A stretch of 64,000 nt of DNA from Antedon mediterranea (Eukaryota > Echinodermata > Crinoidea > Comatulida > Antedonidae), in the NCBI RefSeq assembly GCF_964355755.1, contig NC_092678.1, positions 2,565,922 to 2,629,921 on the forward strand. The letters are read 5' to 3'. Positions 1 to 12,800 of the stretch are shown piece after piece. Position 1 is the stretch's first letter. Every line of letters begins with the position of its first letter. The notes beneath the pieces are model-generated. The model saw nothing but the letters and a program-made list of their open reading frames with translations. It was not told the DNA's origin and ran no database searches. The translations under genes and the position numbers were made by a program.

Positions 1-142
1 ACCTTGTATGTTCAGCTTTTAATGTTTGATAGTTTGTTTTGTGTTGTTCAGATCTTATCTTTTCGTCTGTCAGCATCTTTTGCAGTTCACTTTCCTGGGT
101 TAGCTTTGGAAGAGACTGCCCTAATGAAGAAGGGTTCGTCAT
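1..142 (-). CDS. CEP83: CEP83 (CCDC41), first coding exon, partial
   Basis: CEP83 is a distal-appendage protein of the mother centriole needed for membrane docking when cilia form. Read on the minus strand from an ATG at 142, the frame stays open to the window edge for 47 codons. After a divergent 16-residue leader it carries [11 protein letters not shown] and then [11 protein letters not shown], which match the start of vertebrate CEP83 almost residue for residue. The last bases read AAG|GT, so the exon probably ends at base 3 with a splice donor at the edge. The charged, heptad-like composition fits the start of the long coiled coil of this family. The gene is divergent from the adhesion GPCR, so any shared upstream region lies in the repeat-rich 143-3053 interval. 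The rest of the gene is outside the window. Confidence 0.82.
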   Translation of the reverse strand, partial: MTNPSSLGQSLPKLTQESELQKMLTDEKIRSEQHKTNYQTLKAEHTR

Positions 143-1047
143 TGCTAGGCCGGCGGTACCTCCAATGAAGCTTGACGTCATTATATTTAATATGTGCCTG
201 CTGCATGCAAAAAATGTATATAAAAATGCAACATGTTTACATCATTTTTAACTAAAAACGATCATTTTCAGTGATGTTTTAGGCCTTATATTTTGGAATC
301 TACAAGTCAGATTTTCATAATTATTTCTTTAATTGTAATATTTAATAATATATACTAACAACCTTGATATTTAAACTTTTGAATATAGATAGGCTACATC
401 GTTATTCCTAATAATATAAATAACTTCTATTAAATCAAATCAAAAAATCAAATCAGTATTCGTTCCATATACATAGAAAATGTACATGGAAAATTGTTTT
501 CCTCGACAGAAAAATATGGTAAAACATTCACAATTACATCATATATAGAACAAATTTATAATTTAAAAACATTAATTAAAACATCCATCAACTGTAAAAC
601 TTTAAAATATATATTGCATATGTGCTATTATGATCTAACAATCTTTGAGTTAAAAATATGAGTTGAATTTGGTACAAAAGACAGTCGGTTTCTTGACGTA
701 TCAGCTCTAGGAGCCCGTAGCCGGCCTGACTTGTTCTTATAAAATCTCATATCATATGTAATGGATGTTTCTTATCTTCTAAAATTTTACTTAATTTACT
801 TAAAATTTAAAGAAACGAGCACCAGCAAAAGTTAGCATTTCATAGAAAATAACGTTTTTCTGGCGGAGCCTCAACTTGACCTAATCCGGGCTAGATACTA
901 AGCCTAGCAGGTTGCTGAATTGATGGACCATAAATAAAAACAAAAATGGATGCTGCCATCATCAATCAATATTGACAATATATTAATTTAATTATAATAT
1001 AATAGTAGCCAGCTAGGACTAGGTTACTAGGTTGTATAATGTATGTT
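143..1047. other. Upstream of CEP83: no gene seen
   Basis: AT-rich DNA with no supported coding exon. About 225-455 and 800-885 are diverged direct repeats of 1455-1660 and 1665-1765, so this stretch probably holds a broken second copy of the TIR element at 1056-1766. The CEP83 promoter and 5' UTR must begin here but show no clear TATA signal. Confidence 0.5.
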
Positions 1048-1055
1048 CTTTGTAG

Positions 1056-1766
1056 GGGATATGACCGGTTGGGCCGCCGACAAGTTGAGCCGCCGGTAAT
1101 TTCTATGAAACGCCCGCAATTTTGTCGGTTTGAACCGCCATAACAACACAGCAAAGGAAAGTAGTCATATTTAATAATTTAATTGTTTTTAATCTTTCAA
1201 GGTAAAAATGCAGTGCACTCCATAATATTTTTCTCGCGTAAAATCACGTTGTCTCTCAGGACTAATAGAGTATTGATACTCTTCGAATGAGGTTAAATAA
1301 TTATTGTTTTTTATCTACTATCTTTTAATAATAATATCATATTTTATTGAATTTTACAATGTTAATACACAAAATATTTTACAAAAAAACGGTGATTTTA
1401 TGCAATTATTTTACCGAAAAATGGAGTAGGCCTAGTTCATACAACTGCCGCCTAAGGGGGCAACATGTTTATGTCATTTTTGGCTAAAAACGATCATTTT
1501 CGGTCATGTTTTAGGCCTTATATTTTGGAATCTACAAGTCAGATATTCATAATTATTTCTCTTTAATTATAATATTTAATAATATATACTAAAAACCGTG
1601 ATATATAAACTTTGGAATATACATCGTTATATCTAATAATTAATATAAATAGAACTTCTATTAAATAGAAACGAGCACCGGCGAAAGTAAGCATTTGGCG
1701 TTTCATAGAAAATAACGTTTTTCTGGCGGCGGCTCAACTTGTCGGCGGCTCAACTTGGCCTAATCC
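1056..1766. mobile_element. Non-autonomous hAT-like TIR element
   Basis: The ends are imperfect inverted repeats of about 65 bp: both carry CAAGTTGAGCCGCCG and TCTATGAAACGCC in opposite orientation. The element is flanked by identical 8-bp direct repeats CTTTGTAG at 1048-1055 and 1767-1774. An 8-bp target-site duplication is typical of the hAT superfamily. The 711-bp interior has no transposase frame, so it would depend on an enzyme supplied elsewhere. Confidence 0.6.
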
Positions 1767-1774
1767 CTTTGTAG

Positions 1775-3053
1775 ATAGGCCTAACCAACCCACTCAAACA
1801 GCCTGAATTTAGCCGGGTACTGTATTCCCTAGCTAGGCCGACGGTATAGTAAGCCTAGCGCCGCCGCGGGAAGGCCTGCCCTTCTTCTTGTGAGTGTCTA
1901 GGCCTAGTCACTAGGGACTAGCCTAGAGGCCTACTAGGGCCTAGGCCTAGGCCTATAGCTAGTGGTGGTGGTAGGCTAGCAGTAGGCCTAGAGGCCTAGC
2001 CTACCAAGAAACCTAGCTACGTTATTATATTTAATCAAGGAAAACATATTTAGTAAGTTGAATGTCTAAATAAGCTTAGGATCTCCTAAGCTTAAATTAA
2101 CCGATCATTTCAACACTATTTTAATTGCTATCCTGTTTTTTTACCTTTTCCCAACCGCTAAAACGCCGAAAAACTTTTGGATCAAAACAAACATTTGTTA
2201 TAAAACTGTAGAGGGCGTTGTATTTGTTTATGGTGGGTACCGGTATTGGAGGCCAGTGGTGCCTTTACAAATGCTAGTTAGTTATAACATGGAGGTATAA
2301 GACCATCGTCTCTCTCTCTCTCTCTGATCGTCATTACACTGGAACTCCTCTCAAAGAATATTATGTAATTTGAATGTATAAACTGTTGTGCATGAAACCA
2401 CACGTGGGGGTAGTTTATAAGAGCTTTATCACATGCTTTATCACTCTTGTATAAAAAAAAGAAGAGTCTCTGAACATTTTTTTGTGGAAGAATTCAATTG
2501 TAAATGTAAGTGACCTCGTGTTAAATGCGCCCTAGATTTAGGATGGAAGATATTGAAAAACCGCTGAAATTCAATATTTTCAATCTGGTGAATGAGTTTA
2601 AAGACCTCTATCATATCGCCTGGGTTCTTCTGTCTTTAAGTGAGGGCAAATCAAGACCAGTTAGTCTTTCCTTTGCTGTAAAAAGTAAGTCTGGTACAAG
2701 TTTGGTGGGTGGCACAATTTTGAGGGTACCAAACTTAAACAGCATATTCCAAAGGCCTCACAAGAGTTTTGTAAAGCGGAATAAACATTTGTTTGACTTT
2801 CTGATTCTACCATAGAATTTGCCTTAGCACACACCTTGTAGATATGGAGTGATGCTTTAAGATCAGAAGTGACAATAATTCCAAGATAATATTGATCACC
2901 TTTTATATATTTAGTTTAATTTTGAGTGCAAGGTGGGAAGGGTGCCAAACAACTAGCAAGCTTCATCGTTATATATCCACCCCTGATTTCAATCTATTAA
3001 TATGGAGATGCATACGGTAATGTCTAAAATATAGATTTATTTTTTTTCTTCAG
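1775..3053. other. Low-complexity GGCCTA-rich DNA; expected GPCR 5' region
   Basis: Positions 1790-2010 are dominated by irregular AGGCCTAG/CCTAG words. A short (CT)n microsatellite sits near 2309-2325. The first exon or exons of the adhesion GPCR (signal peptide) should lie here or further upstream, but I could not identify one with a hydrophobic leader and a matching phase-1 donor. Confidence 0.4.
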
Positions 3054-3804
3054 GAAATGTCACTGGTACATCTGTATCTATTTTAGAAACTGTGACATTA
3101 GTTACACAAAATGTATTCGACTTCAATTTACAGTGGTGCCACATTCAATGTGTACAACAAATCACAAACCAGACGTCTGCACTTTGTTTTTCGGCTGGCA
3201 ACGAAGTGATAAACAACAACTGTGACTTGTCACCACTGGCAACGGCATATAATACTTCAGATTCAACATTGTATTGTTATGATAATCGTTGCCCAGGTCA
3301 GTTTAAATGCCCTTGTCAGTTTAAAATTTCAGGTCAGTTTGAAATACACATATCAGTTTAAAATACCCAGACCCGTTTAAAATACCCAGACCCGTAGTAC
3401 CCAGGTCAGTTTAAAATTCACATATCAGTTTAAAATTCCCAGGTCAGTTTAAATGGCCTTGTACCCCAGGGTGGGTATATAAAAGTTACTTTGAATTTAA
3501 TCTATTGTTCATTCATTTACAGTGTACTATGATCTAGGTCCTTGGTTTATGTTTTTGCCTTGGAGAATAAAGGATACATTTTCACTGGAATCAACAACCT
3601 CAAATGAAACGTTTTTAGTTGGCAATGAAACTAACCGTCACAATGCGGACCTTCGCTGTGCTTTGGAGGCTGACGGAACATATGACTTCTTTGTCATTGA
3701 TGGAAATTATTTACATTGCCTGGGAAACAACAACCTTCCAGACTATATTCGTCCAAGAGATAATGAGTTTAACAAGAAGTTTGAACTCTATACCTTCAAG
3801 CAAT
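3054..3804 (+). CDS. Adhesion GPCR exons: N-terminal Cys-rich segments
   Basis: Exons 3054-3296 and 3523-3804 encode an extracellular region with about eight Cys and many N-glycosylation sequons (NVT, NQT, NTS, NET). I recognise no domain. Both introns are phase 1, as is usual for shuffled extracellular modules. The donor after 3296 lies in a short tandem repeat that contains further copies of the donor sequence. Confidence 0.8.
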
Positions 3805-6800
3805 GTAAATTCAATCATTTTTAAAATAATATAGATAGGAATTTGTCAATGTTGCATAAAATAGCGTGAAGTATAATTATGTTCATGGTAGTTTACAGTA
3901 TGCTACCCCCAGGGGCCCGAAGCTTATGGGGGCGCTCCTGAACAGTGCCCAGAGGGGAAAAAGGGAAAAAATTATGTCGAAAAAGGTTAAAAACAACCGA
4001 GGCCACCAGCGTTGGAGGGCCACTTGAGGTTCCTAAACCAGGGCTTCAGGTCTATAAATTACACCACTGCCCTGATCAGACTTTTCTCAGACTTCTCTTG
4101 TAGGATTAGGAATAAAAAGCAACAATTTTAAGTCTTGATAAATTTGTTGCATTTTTGGCACAAAAGTTTAAAGTGCATGTGGCAGTGGAAATGGCAGCTT
4201 GGAAAGGGCACTGTGAACAATTATTGCCCTTTTTTCGTCAGGCACTAATGGTTTTTCCAGAATCCCCCTTTAATTGATACTAATTATTAATGTATCAATT
4301 ATTACAGCATTCCTGGATGATTGGACGTCATGGTTATCGTGGAGTTCATGTGATGCAGCGTGCGGAACAGGAAGTCAAGAACGATGGCGTTATTGTTTTC
4401 CGGATGTGAATGGTGTTCAGAATTGCACAGAGACAAACAGTTTTGATAATAGAACCTGCAACACTGAAGAATGTCCGTGGAAAAGTGAGTAGTTTGTTTT
4501 GATATTCACAGAGAGACTTTATAGTTAAAATGATGCTAGAGCAAGTCGGCACAAAATAACTAGCTTAGCATGAAATAAAGTACTAATCATTGTTGAGTGG
4601 CTGAGAGGTTAAGGCAGGGGTGCCGTAAATCCTAGAAGCCATACAATCAGCACAGGTTCAAGCCTCTCGACCATCGATATTTCTGGTGGTAGAACAAGAC
4701 TTCTCAGATAAGGACTTGTTTGCACTTTAAAGAACACAGTGTATCTTTCGGAAGAGTAGAAGTTACCCAGGACTGGTCCTTTAGCCCTTGTTGTTTATCT
4801 GGGTAGGACTGCTGTGAGTCCGTAGAGGGCCTTGTCCAATTTTCCTGATAAGCTTCAGGACGCATATAATTACATTTAAGTTTAAAATTTAATTTAAGAT
4901 TAAAATTATTAGTTTACTAATTGCAAAATATTTTAGATTTTAAATTTTTATTTACAGATGGAACAACTTACAAACATTTAGGCTGCCGAAGTAGATATAA
5001 TTATGAGTACTTATTTACGGAAGAAATGGAAAGTAAACATAAACTGTTAGATTCACCAGCAGAAGAGCGTCTGTTTCCAATAGAAAAATGTGCAATTGTT
5101 ACTTTAAATTTTAGTAGAACAATCTTTGCACTTTCATCCTATGCATGTCTTAATTCGGTGAATGAGACGTACACGTATGACACGTACCTAAATGCAACCA
5201 GTACGTATGATTGCCAATGGAATTCGGAGAACGCTTTTGATATTTATACCTTGAACAACGGTAAGGTTTTATATCAAGAAGAGGGAGATGAAGATTCTAA
5301 CTTCCTCACTGAATTTACAAGATATGAACAGATTTAATGACTGGCTCAGAATAGACCACATAATTAAAATATTGATAAAGAAGAACCAACTATATGTGTG
5401 GATGTGATTGATAAAATACAAAGCCAACCAACCCTATATTAATTATTGGTATAGACCAAACCCAACGTTACCTTAAGGGTTTTTGCTCTTATTTAGTTGG
5501 CTATCTTCTTTCTAGCAGCCTGACAGAACTCACACCAGTTATTAAATGTCTTTAATGTTATGGCTTCCACATCCCTCTACCTTTATTTTTCTTTCCAGTT
5601 GTGTCATCTGAGCTTGAAACATCCATTTGCATAGTGGTCAAGTTTTAGGCTGTGTTTTTTTTTCAGATATTGTTGATGGTCAGTGGGGGCCATGGAGCTC
5701 TGGAGGATGTAATCAGGATTGTGGTGGAGGTAATTCCACCGAAGCAAGATTTTGTGACAACCCACCAGTCTTTGATGGAGTTAACTGTACAGGAATTTCT
5801 GAAGTAGTGGTCAGTTGTAATGAGCATCTTTGTCCAACAACAACTGAAATGACAACAGAAGGTAATGTAATATTGCGGTACTTCTGCTGCTAGACACTAG
5901 TATAAGGAGGACACTTCTCTTTAAAAATTGTGTGGGGTGGAGGGCTTAGGAGTGTTTATTTAAACCCTTGAACCCTCTGGCTAGATATGTCTAACCAAAC
6001 GTAGAACTACAGTGGCGGATCCTGTGGCTGGGGCCACTTCTTCCCCTTGGATCTGCCACTGAACTATATGGTTTAAAATATCTGCAAACCCACAACAGCT
6101 AATAACATCATTCATTGAATAAGTCATACAAATGTAGAAGGAATATGGTAAATGATAAATAATTTTATTTGTACAGATCCTTCGTTGAGTGTCTTGGACA
6201 GCATAAACTATTTGGAATCTCTCGTCGTTGGTGTGAACCGATTATGGAATGAAGAAGAAGTGAATAAATACATTGATGATGTCACCTCAGAAGCCAGTCA
6301 AATTATTGACCTTGATAATGCGGCAGAATGGCAACAGGTAGGTACTGGGGAGGTCTGCATTATACAGGTAGGTACTGGGGAGGTCTGCATTATACAAGTA
6401 GGTACTGGTGGGGGGCGGGGTCTGCATTGTTCAAAAAGTAGTTGTGATAAAAGCAGTTGTCTTTTGTGTGTGTTATGTTTATAACATTCACATTCATAAT
6501 GTGTTTTTCCTTTGATTTCAAGGCAGATGATTCTGAAGTGATACATTTGATAGACATAATGGAGAAATTTGCCTTGGATCTTTTGACTGTAGGAAATTCA
6601 TTTCATATTGTAAAGAAAAATTTAGGTAGGTTGCATAACAATAACTCTATCCTCTTCATGTATTATCAATCAATGAAGTCTTGATGTCACTCTATCCTCT
6701 TCATGGATTATCAATCAATGAAGTCTTGATGTCACTCTATCCTCTTCATGGATTATCAATCAATGAAGTCTTGATTTAATTTGTTATTATCCAACAGATA

Positions 6801-9800
6801 TGTATGTCTCTAGTCATATAGTGAACTCTGATTTGGCAGAATCTGGATTACCAGTTAACCAGTTAGTCTCCTTGTCACCAACCAACTTCCAAAACCTGGA
6901 AACATCAGGTCAGTTGTAACTTCACTAAAGCAAATCACATTTAGATATGCATCAAAGTCCATTGCGGTTAGTATAACAGATATGCATTATCATGGTTAGT
7001 CCACAGTCAAATAAGTACCAATTAAGTACAAAAATAAGTAATTTAGGCAACACAAAATAAGTATGCATCGCACGCTACTAGTCAAGCTAGTGCTGCGGTC
7101 ATACAGTGCTGCGATCAGATAAGCTCTACAGTCAGACAGTGCTGCGGTCAGATAGGGATGTGGTCAGACAATTGCTGGATCAGACAAGCTTTACAGTTAG
7201 ACAGTGCTGTGGTCAGATAGGGATGTGGTCAGACAATTGCTGTGGTCAGATCAGCACTGTGGTCAGACAAGCGCTGTGATCAGACAATTGTTACGATCGG
7301 TTATACACATGCCAGAATGATTGTGTTATCTCAATCTCTATCACTTTATTTTATCACTTTTTTCTCTTGACAGTCGACTCTGAATTGGGTGTTGCTACTT
7401 TGCAGTTTAACAATATAGATATGTGGATCAAACCAACATCAAATATAACAGAGTAAAGTATACAATTAAACATCAGATGTATTTGTATTTATATACAGTA
7501 AATAAATGGCTTAATACATGATTAAGTAGTCGCGAAGGCTTCAAAGCTCTGTGTACACTATCAAATTAGTTTGACAAAACTGTGATGTGCCCCAATATGG
7601 TAGTAATATTCTCAAATATGGTAGTAATGACATCATGTCCATATATGGGCACATCACATTTTTTTGTCACATAAAGTTTGATAGTGTAGACAGAGCTTTA
7701 ATCATAAGTTTCTTGTACACATTTTTTGTTGTTGCAATATGATAACACATCATCCATAATTGGAGCTAATTGTGCCAATAACATTGAAGTATTCTTTATT
7801 GTGATCATGTCATGATGTTACAAACATTTTTTCAGTTTCTTGAAGAAAATAACAAATATTTATTTGTTTTTTAAATAGGTCTGGAGATTCAAACTTTACT
7901 TTGATAAATAGCAAGTTGCTATCGATAGCAACGTATCCACATCTTACAACCATATTCACTGACATTGATGTCGAGTTAAAGCTTGTCAAACTTCACAATG
8001 AGACGAATGAAGAGAAAAAGATTGAACTGCTATGTTCGTTCCTGGACATCAACCAAACAAAGTGTGTTTGATTTAATCACGCAAGTAATATACTTTACTG
8101 TTTCAGGAATAAGGCCAGACTGAGGTATCAACCCTTTTTAAAGTATATAAGCCTCGCTTCATACAATTTGGAATTGAATATTAAGTTACCCACTTGCCCC
8201 AACGATAGGAGTGGAGTAGAGTAAGTGTACTTATGCTATGCCTACACTTTAATTGGTGTGTTCATCACAGTGCCAACAAAAAAATGTGCACAAGAAACTG
8301 ATGATTAAAGCTCTGTCTACACTATCAAACTTCATGTGACAACAAAATGTGATGTGCCCATTTATGGACATGATGATGTCATATTATTACCATATTCGGG
8401 CATGTCACACTTTTTTAATCAAACTAGTTTGGTAGTGTTAGGCCTCATATTGCTTATGATTTTGATTTCCAAAATTGTTTAACTGCTTGGCAATGTTCGT
8501 AATTACACCTCTCTTCTTGACACCCCACTCTTCCAATCCAATACTATAACATTGATTATAAAATGGTTTGCATTGCAAGGTCTTCTGAGAATTTGTGGTC
8601 TCAACGTGGCTGTCATTTAATCAATTCTGACGGGCTCTATATCTTGTGTAAGTGTAATCATCTCACAGCATTTGGTGTCTTGATGCGAGTCACTGATGTC
8701 CCGGTAAGTAACATACGTTTTGATGATTAGGTATAATATTTGATTATTTAGTTCTTGACTTTATACCCATTTGAACTAATATCCAGGGGACAGCCTTGAG
8801 GGGACAGCCTTGAGGGGACAGCCTTGAGGGGACAGCCTTGAGGGGACTAGTAAATGCAAGGCAAGCTTTTTTACTTGATTCCCACTGCAATGTTTCCTGT
8901 ATACAATGAATAGAGATGTTCTAATGAACTACTTAACTGAAGAAAGATTAACTTTGTAGACATTGAATTAGATGTTTCTCTCATCCATGTTCATAGCTTG
9001 TAGTGGAATTACGTTTTTAAAATTGTATACGTCCTTTAGGCACATGGATTATCAATAGTAATTTAATCTCTGTGGTAATCCCCCTAAAAGGCTGGGGCTA
9101 TTTTGTAAAACAGTTCACTGGAGTAACCCCCTAATCGTCTCAAATGGTGAACTTGGTGCACACTGTGTACACTGGACCTATGGAGTATACAATAGTCCTT
9201 ATCTGAGAAGACTTGAGACAGCCTTAAACCCATGCCAAAGTTGTTGGACAGACATATACACTCACATTACCAAAACTATTGCCTTACCTATGATAATATA
9301 CATGCATTATTTTATGTGTTTGTTTCTAACAGATGGATCCAATACATGAGGAAATACTGAGCTGGATCACTACTGTGTGTTGCTACCTGTCACTCACTTG
9401 TCTTCTGGCTGCATTTGTCATATTTGTCTTATTCAGGTAAAAACTGTAGGCCTACTGGTGGCAACATTTTATTATGTATAATTTGTTGCAATGTATATAA
9501 AGGTGGTCACAATTCAATCTTATTTATTACTTATTAAATGAGAACCTCTTGTTCCAATCTCAAATTCAAATTGATTATAACTTAAGGCTGTCCTGTACAC
9601 CGTTAAAGACCCCTCCCTACAATTTGTGACGTTTTGTAAAAATAATACATATATATTACTTTAAAAACATTAAACCAGGTCATTCCTTGTCTTAAATGTA
9701 CGTTGTATGGTAAATTATGATAAAAAGTGAGAAACAATGCACTACCTAAGTAGCTCGCGGCGAATGACCTCTGGTGGATGGTCTTTAGGCCTAGCCTAGC

Positions 9801-12800
9801 TAGGCTTAGTTTTGTAGGCCTAGCTGGTAAACATCGGTAACGTACGAACATCGTACGCTAGCTATATACCTAGCCTGACGTTGTATAGTTGCTGCATTAT
9901 TTGTCTTTCTATATTTGCCAGACTCCGTAGATACAAATTGTGGAAAGACCGGTATTTTTGCTGAAAAGTTAGGAATCTTCCATTTGCTTTGGCCTCACGA
10001 TCGATCAAAAAGAAGGAAGAAACACAAAAATATCAATCCGCGCGAAAAAATTTATCGCAATAGGACCATATATTATTATTTTTACATTAAATATAGTTTG
10101 TGATCTTAAATTAGATCTAAAAAACGTAGGAAAGGGGTCTCTAATTTGCGCCATACAAAACCAATCTTCTTTATGGAGGAAGAGTGGAAAATGATTTTTA
10201 AAGTTAAAGAAAGTTTATTTCATTCTTTTTTGAATGAATTACCAACTAAAAATTAAACAGGAGGTAGCATTTTGTGTTGCCCTTAAATTTAACAGGAGGT
10301 AGCATTTTGTGTTGCCCTTAAATTTAACAGGAGGTAGCATTTTGTGTTGCCCTTAAATTGAAAAAAGCACTAGCGTGAATGTCACAAAATAATTATAAGA
10401 ATAGGATTAAATTCTTCAAATAGTTTATAACAATTTTTCAGAAATTTACTTGGAGATCAGTTTATTATTCACAAAAACTTGATAGCATCTTTATTTTGTG
10501 CTCAACTTCTTTATGTCACCGGAATAGGAGCAACAAATAATGAGGTATGTTTATGTGTTCATTTGTTTTTAAAAGATAATTTGTGCTTCGCACAAATGAA
10601 CCATAGTCAGACAAATATTTTAATTCTGGCCCTGCTTAATTTGTACCAAATTTATGAAAATATTTGTCATTAATATGTTAACTTGCTTATGTATGTTTAC
10701 CAAATGCCAGATAACCTGATAAGGAACTGATTTGATGAGAAGGCATGGTGTCCAAGTAAGGGGTCCAATAAAGCGGACCAAGGGATTTTCAGTACAAAGA
10801 CTAGAGACATTTGCTGAGATATAAATGTTAGTTAATGGTCTCATTGCAGATAGTGTGTAAATTGATTGCGATTTCTTTACATTTCTTTTACACTGTGTCA
10901 TTTTGCTGGATGCTCATTGAGGGTGTTAACTTGTATTTTAAGTTGGTAAAAGTTTTCAATAACAACAACAGGTTTCCTTACTACTACATCATTGGATGGG
11001 GTAAGTCAATGTAGAATATTTGTGTTGTCCTGAAATTCCACTCTGTTGATATTCTTTGTTCAGCTAATGTGGTCTATACAAACTTTAATTAACGCAATTG
11101 CATCATCTCTAGATAATGTCCTGAGATTCCATTATCATACGAGGTAGATTAAAATTAATATGTCATGTAACGCAAAAAAGTGAGTGAAGTAAAACTGTTT
11201 ATGGCCAACGTCTCGTCGTGAACGACAATGTCAATTAGTTTTACATTCATCTGAATGATGGATGAAACTAAGCCAGGACTGATTAAAGCACCTTGATTGG
11301 TTCTAACATTGATCAAAGGCTTCTCTTGTCCAGTGCCCACCTTGACCAGAGGAAAGGCATGGGCCAATACGTCTGAGGCAGATACTAGATGCAGGGGCTG
11401 CCATAAGATTTCAAATGCCTACCGGGACCCCAGCTCCACCAGCACCCGATATTCTCCCATCCAAGCTCATAACCAGGTCCAACATTGCTTAACTTTGGTA
11501 ATCTGACAAGAACCGTTGTTCCAACATAAAGTAAACTATGCTTAAAGTAAATATACTATATATTTACAGTTCAAATGAAAAACCAGAAATTATTAAAACG
11601 GACAGAATAAAAATGTGCAAGTGTTCGGTTCAAAATCTTTTATTAGTCTAGTTAATTTTTAGGATAAAGTAATTGGGAACATTAATGTGCATGTAATTTC
11701 TTACAAAGGCAAAAAAAAAATTATACTAAAAACAACAACCTAAAAAAATAATAATGTTTTTGGCCGGACCGATTTTGCTGTGACATATACACCAGTTTTT
11801 ATATATGATTTTAAAGATTCTGATTTAATTTTTCCAGATACTATAAAGTTTTGATTTTAATAATATTAAACATGTTAGCATACTCTAATTTCATTAACAT
11901 AAGTATAATTTTTAAACATATAACTAGTTATGTATTGACCCTGGAATTTTGTGCTACAAATTCACCTGATTCAATAACTTATGACGTTGCTATACAACCA
12001 TCTAAGTTTAATAATACATCTATACTCCTTTCTGCTTTGTTTAATAATTGAATATTTTAACACTGTTATCTTTATCAGCTACTGCTATCATTTGTGGTCT
12101 GTTGGAAATTACAGTGATTCCAGCTGGATTTTTTAGTGCATCATTAAAATCATTTATTCGTTTTAAGAAGATACCATTTCTGTCAAATAACTGCAGTTTA
12201 TTCATACTGGATATTATTATGTTTTCATTCATGTCCGTTACTATAGCACAAGGATACAAAACATTTCCATCTTCTTTACCTTTATTTACAAGAATTTTAA
12301 CTAAAGTACCATTTGCATCAAACACTTGTATTCTATGATGACTACGGTCAGTAACCATTAAATGACCACCTCTGGTTAAAGTGATATCATATGGATGGAA
12401 TTTACCTGCACCCTGGAATCCTATCTTACCCAACATGCTGCCATCCTCAACATTAAATTTACAAACACAATGAAGGTGAATGTCTGCAACATACAGAACT
12501 TCATTTTTTACCTTCAAACCCATCGGCCATTCTAATATTCCCTTACCAAATTGAGTATGCTCTTCAAATTTATTATTAAGCATCACAACCATCTTTCTTT
12601 GTATATCACTGTACACAATGTGACCATTACCCATGTTATGCATTCTACTGATCATGGCATTTTGTGCCAGTTTGATATTGGCAACAAATTCACCTGATTT
12701 GGTAAACTTCAATAACTCATTGCAGTCACTTGATACTAATAAACAACCATCTGAGTCTAACACTCCATCTGATATTTTGTATTCAATATGTTTGTGTGCT

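Noticed and set aside
2525-2815. 96-codon plus-strand frame upstream of the GPCR
   Set aside because: No signal peptide, no phase-1 donor leading to 3054, and no recognisable domain.
6298-6546. Minus-strand frame across the duplicated splice donor
   Set aside because: Shadow of the 30-bp repeat; the plus strand has the supported exon.
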